A stretch of DNA of 23,838 nt from Candidatus Marinamargulisbacteria bacterium (GTDB taxonomy: Bacteria; Margulisbacteria; Marinamargulisbacteria; UBA817): NCBI GenBank assembly GCA_023262965.1, contig JALQXX010000026.1, positions 1-23,838 of the forward strand, read 5' to 3'. Numbering within the stretch: the first letter of the stretch is position 1; every line of letters begins with the position of its first letter. Below the pieces are notes generated by a model. The model was not told where the DNA came from. It made no database searches and saw only the letters and a list, made by a program, of their open reading frames with translations. Made by a program: the position numbers and the translations under genes. Below are positions 22,571 through 23,838 of this stretch, piece by piece.

Positions 22571-22687
22571 ATGAGCAATAATAACAAGAAAAAGGAAATA
22601 GAAAATTTAGAAGAAGAACAAAACAATCTATACCCTCAAATATTGAATAAAACTAGTTCCGTCACCACTCTAAAAGACTGCGTATGA
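22571..22687 (+). CDS. Candidate 38-residue peptide with strong ribosome-binding site
   Basis: GGAGG (22558-22562) lies 8 bases before the ATG, one of the best ribosome-binding sites in the window. The peptide is highly charged at first (MSNNNKKKEIENLEEEQ), then polar, ending TTLKDCV. After its TGA the same frame stays open for 34 more codons to a TAA at 22790-22792, and the continuation contains two further cysteines and histidines (SSHFCGISCTHRLS). Possible readings: an ordinary short peptide, a peptide truncated by a recent nonsense mutation, or UGA read-through or selenocysteine insertion. No secretion signal or recognised family. The promoter is not clear. Confidence 0.4.
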   Translation: MSNNNKKKEIENLEEEQNNLYPQILNKTSSVTTLKDCV

Positions 22688-22819
22688 AGTAGCCATTTTT
22701 GTGGTATTTCCTGTACCCATCGGCTAAGCCGTGAAGAAACAGACGCAAAACCCAAGAAGACGGTTGCTAGCTCTATGGATAGGAAAATCTAAGTTTTAAG
22801 CGGGATTTCTGAAAAAAAA
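22688..22819 (+). other. Non-coding stretch between the small peptide ORF and tRNA-Ser
   Basis: No gene other than the in-frame continuation of the preceding ORF. It contains the small hairpin CGGC-TAA-GCCG (within 22720-22732) and a wider pair CCGT/ACGG enclosing an A-rich segment. The base composition is more balanced than in the flanking AT-rich genes. Ends in the eight A (22812-22819) that form the tRNA terminator tract on the other strand. A structured RNA is possible but no known family is recognised. Confidence 0.3.
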
Positions 22820-22907
22820 TGGCGGAGAGTAAGGGATTCGAACCCCTGGAACCTTTCGGTTCAACGGTTTTCAAGACCGCCGCGATCGACCACTCTGCCA
22901 ACTCTCC
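22820..22907 (-). tRNA. tRNA-Ser(UGA)
   Basis: On the minus strand the acceptor stem pairs GGAGAGT (22907-22901) with ACTCTCC (22830-22824), then discriminator G and an encoded CCA (22822-22820). The anticodon loop CTTGAAA gives anticodon UGA, reading UCA codons. A long variable arm (GTTGAACCGAAAGGTTCCA region) marks it as class II serine tRNA. The T arm contains GGTTCGAATCC. Eight T follow the CCA directly and probably terminate transcription. A TATGCT 12 bases upstream may be its -10 box. Confidence 0.96.
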
Positions 22908-22928
22908 ATCGATGAGGGTAGCATACGT

Positions 22929-22940
22929 ATCCCGTGGGAT
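22929..22940. promoter_or_regulatory. Short inverted repeat between tRNA-Ser and the fusion gene
   Basis: ATCCC-GT-GGGAT is a perfect 5-bp inverted repeat in the 84-base divergent region. It could be a regulator site for either side; it is short enough to be chance. Confidence 0.2.
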
Positions 22941-22975
22941 CAATACATTGAGCCATATTTTCGGTTGGCTAGATT

Positions 22976-22984
22976 TGATATACT
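22976..22984 (+). promoter_or_regulatory. Extended -10 promoter of the nucleosidase/glycosyltransferase gene
   Basis: TGA followed by TATACT (22979-22984) is an extended -10 element. Seven bases (GGTTGAC) separate it from the ATG at 22992, so the mRNA should be leaderless. No good -35 box is present, as is common for extended -10 promoters. No Shine-Dalgarno sequence. Confidence 0.55.
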
Positions 22985-22991
22985 GGTTGAC

Positions 22992-23838
22992 ATGATTGTT
23001 ATATGTATCGCACTGGAGCAGGAGCTTTGCAGCACCTTTAAATCCACGTATCCGGGCTCTTGGGTACGATTTAAGGCCCTGCAGTCCGGGGCATGGCATC
23101 GCTATCAAAAACAGCCTTTTTTGGTTGTGATTACAGGGGTTGGGCATCGTGTCATTCCTGCGATTCAATGGATTATTCAAACAATTTGTCCGACGGAAGT
23201 GATTAATATAGGTACGGCTGGGTCCCCGCAAATTCCCATTGGATCATGGACCCTATTGAAAACAACGGCCTACAAAAACAACAGCGTACATATGACCATG
23301 CGTACCGGGTTACCCATCCCCTACGCAACGTTTACCGTCGCCGATGGCGTTACGGTGGATGCCGTATCGGGTCATACCGATGCGCGCGTGTATGATATGG
23401 AAGCGTATTTTATAGCCAACGCGTGTTACGATGCAGAAATCCCTGTTTGCAGTGTAAAATACATTACAGATACCACCCTGCCTCCGCTTCGTTTTGATGA
23501 GGAATTGCCAAGGGCCCAACAGGCTATTGGTGAATTGTTGATGCATTTGGTGCTGCCGGAACCCAGCATAGACGTTATTATTCCAACGTATAATCGTCAC
23601 CAAAAAACCCGCAATGCCATCGATTCGGTTTGCAACCAAACCCATGCCCCTCAGCGGATTATTGTGGTTGATGATGGGAGTGATACCCCTTTTGAGGATG
23701 ATCGCTGCGAGGTTGTTCGGCATCTCCATAATCGTGGGGTATCCACCGCACGAAACACAGGTGTTCAGCATAGCAATGCGCAATGGGTGGCGTTTTTGGA
23801 TTCCGATGACGTGTGGGAGCCGCATCACCTGGACGGTA
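22992..23838 (+). CDS. Nucleoside phosphorylase/nucleosidase domain fused to family-2 glycosyltransferase (3' cut by window)
   Basis: The visible 282 residues form one uninterrupted frame with two domains. Residues 1 to about 185 resemble the PNP/UDP phosphorylase superfamily (MTA/SAH, futalosine or adenosylhopane nucleosidases): CIALEQEL at the start, [17 protein letters not shown], and [18 protein letters not shown] with D135-M136-E137, the ribose-binding region. A short link then leads to a GT-A glycosyltransferase: [10 protein letters not shown] (from D194), [21 protein letters not shown] and the metal motif FLDSDD (D270-S-D272). The acceptor-binding half lies beyond the window. The nucleosidase domain is shorter than most (about 185 versus 230 residues), so its activity is uncertain. 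The pairing of nucleosidase and glycosyltransferase recalls the separate HpnG and HpnI steps of hopanoid side-chain synthesis, but nothing here proves that role. Confidence 0.8.
   Translation, partial: MIVICIALEQELCSTFKSTYPGSWVRFKALQSGAWHRYQKQPFLVVITGVGHRVIPAIQWIIQTICPTEVINIGTAGSPQIPIGSWTLLKTTAYKNNSVHMTMRTGLPIPYATFTVADGVTVDAVSGHTDARVYDMEAYFIANACYDAEIPVCSVKYITDTTLPPLRFDEELPRAQQAIGELLMHLVLPEPSIDVIIPTYNRHQKTRNAIDSVCNQTHAPQRIIVVDDGSDTPFEDDRCEVVRHLHNRGVSTARNTGVQHSNAQWVAFLDSDDVWEPHHLDG

Noticed and set aside
22571-22792. Use of UGA as a sense codon throughout the organism
   Set aside because: Several genes end in TGA, including two ATGA overlaps with the next start (20590-20593 and 22162-22165), so UGA is a normal stop here. 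Only local recoding remains possible.
12721-22819. A genomic island integrated at tRNA-Ser
   Set aside because: No integrase and no second copy of the tRNA 3' end were seen in the window. Only the AT-rich part next to the tRNA looks foreign; the macroglobulin and PBP1C genes are a normal chromosomal pair.
22773-23231. 152-codon minus-strand ORF across tRNA-Ser
   Set aside because: It runs through the tRNA and antisense to the nucleosidase domain; part of its sequence is a translated tRNA.
23310-23828. 172-codon minus-strand ORF opposite the glycosyltransferase
   Set aside because: The plus strand encodes clear nucleosidase and GT-A motifs; the antisense product has none.

Overview
The window is about 23.8 kb of compact bacterial chromosome from an organism I infer to be Gram-negative and free-living or facultative. 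The evidence for a double membrane is an outer-membrane-type beta-barrel protein, a YfhM-like alpha-2-macroglobulin paired with penicillin-binding protein 1C, an exported LTXXQ-motif protein, and glutathione reductase. The lineage is not resolved. UGA is used as a stop, so the code is standard. No rRNA, insertion sequence, integrase or CRISPR array is visible. One tRNA (Ser, UGA anticodon, CCA encoded) is present.

Layout. 1-3625 (+): the 3' part of comEC (DNA uptake), gor (glutathione reductase) and a one-domain rhodanese. 3611-6614 (-): a small four-helix membrane protein, hisI, a 68-residue ORF with a 16-residue tandem repeat, and recQ. 6789-9704 (+): a 971-residue exported protein joining an M1-like metallopeptidase to an Omp85-like barrel. 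9778-10456 (+): a broken oxygenase N-terminus followed by msrB. 10474-11296 (-): a periplasmic LTXXQ protein with an Asp/His tail and an unknown helical protein. 11335-12651 (+): a eukaryote-type UTP-glucose-1-phosphate uridylyltransferase. 12721-21483 (-): a tightly overlapping envelope cluster read as SH3-domain protein, alpha-2-macroglobulin, PBP1C. 21516-22377 (-): three small unknown genes in AT-rich DNA. 22571-22687 (+): a short ORF with a strong ribosome-binding site. 22820-22907 (-): tRNA-Ser. 22992-end (+): a nucleoside phosphorylase-like domain fused to a family-2 glycosyltransferase, cut by the window edge.

How the genes fit together. gor, the rhodanese and msrB are thiol-redox and repair functions. 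The SH3/alpha-2-macroglobulin/PBP1C cluster is an envelope protection and peptidoglycan repair unit, and two of its junctions are overlapping start and stop codons. Several genes with no Shine-Dalgarno sequence (hisI, the SH3 gene, the M1 gene, the nucleosidase fusion) have a sigma70-like -10 box only 7-9 bases before the start codon, which implies leaderless or nearly leaderless mRNAs. Genes with good Shine-Dalgarno sequences sit beside them, so the organism seems to use both initiation modes.

The most unusual items are the M1 peptidase/Omp85 fusion, the nucleosidase/glycosyltransferase fusion, the leaderless promoter pattern, two candidate small-peptide genes (4573-4779 and 22571-22687), and the AT-rich block of unknown genes beside tRNA-Ser.
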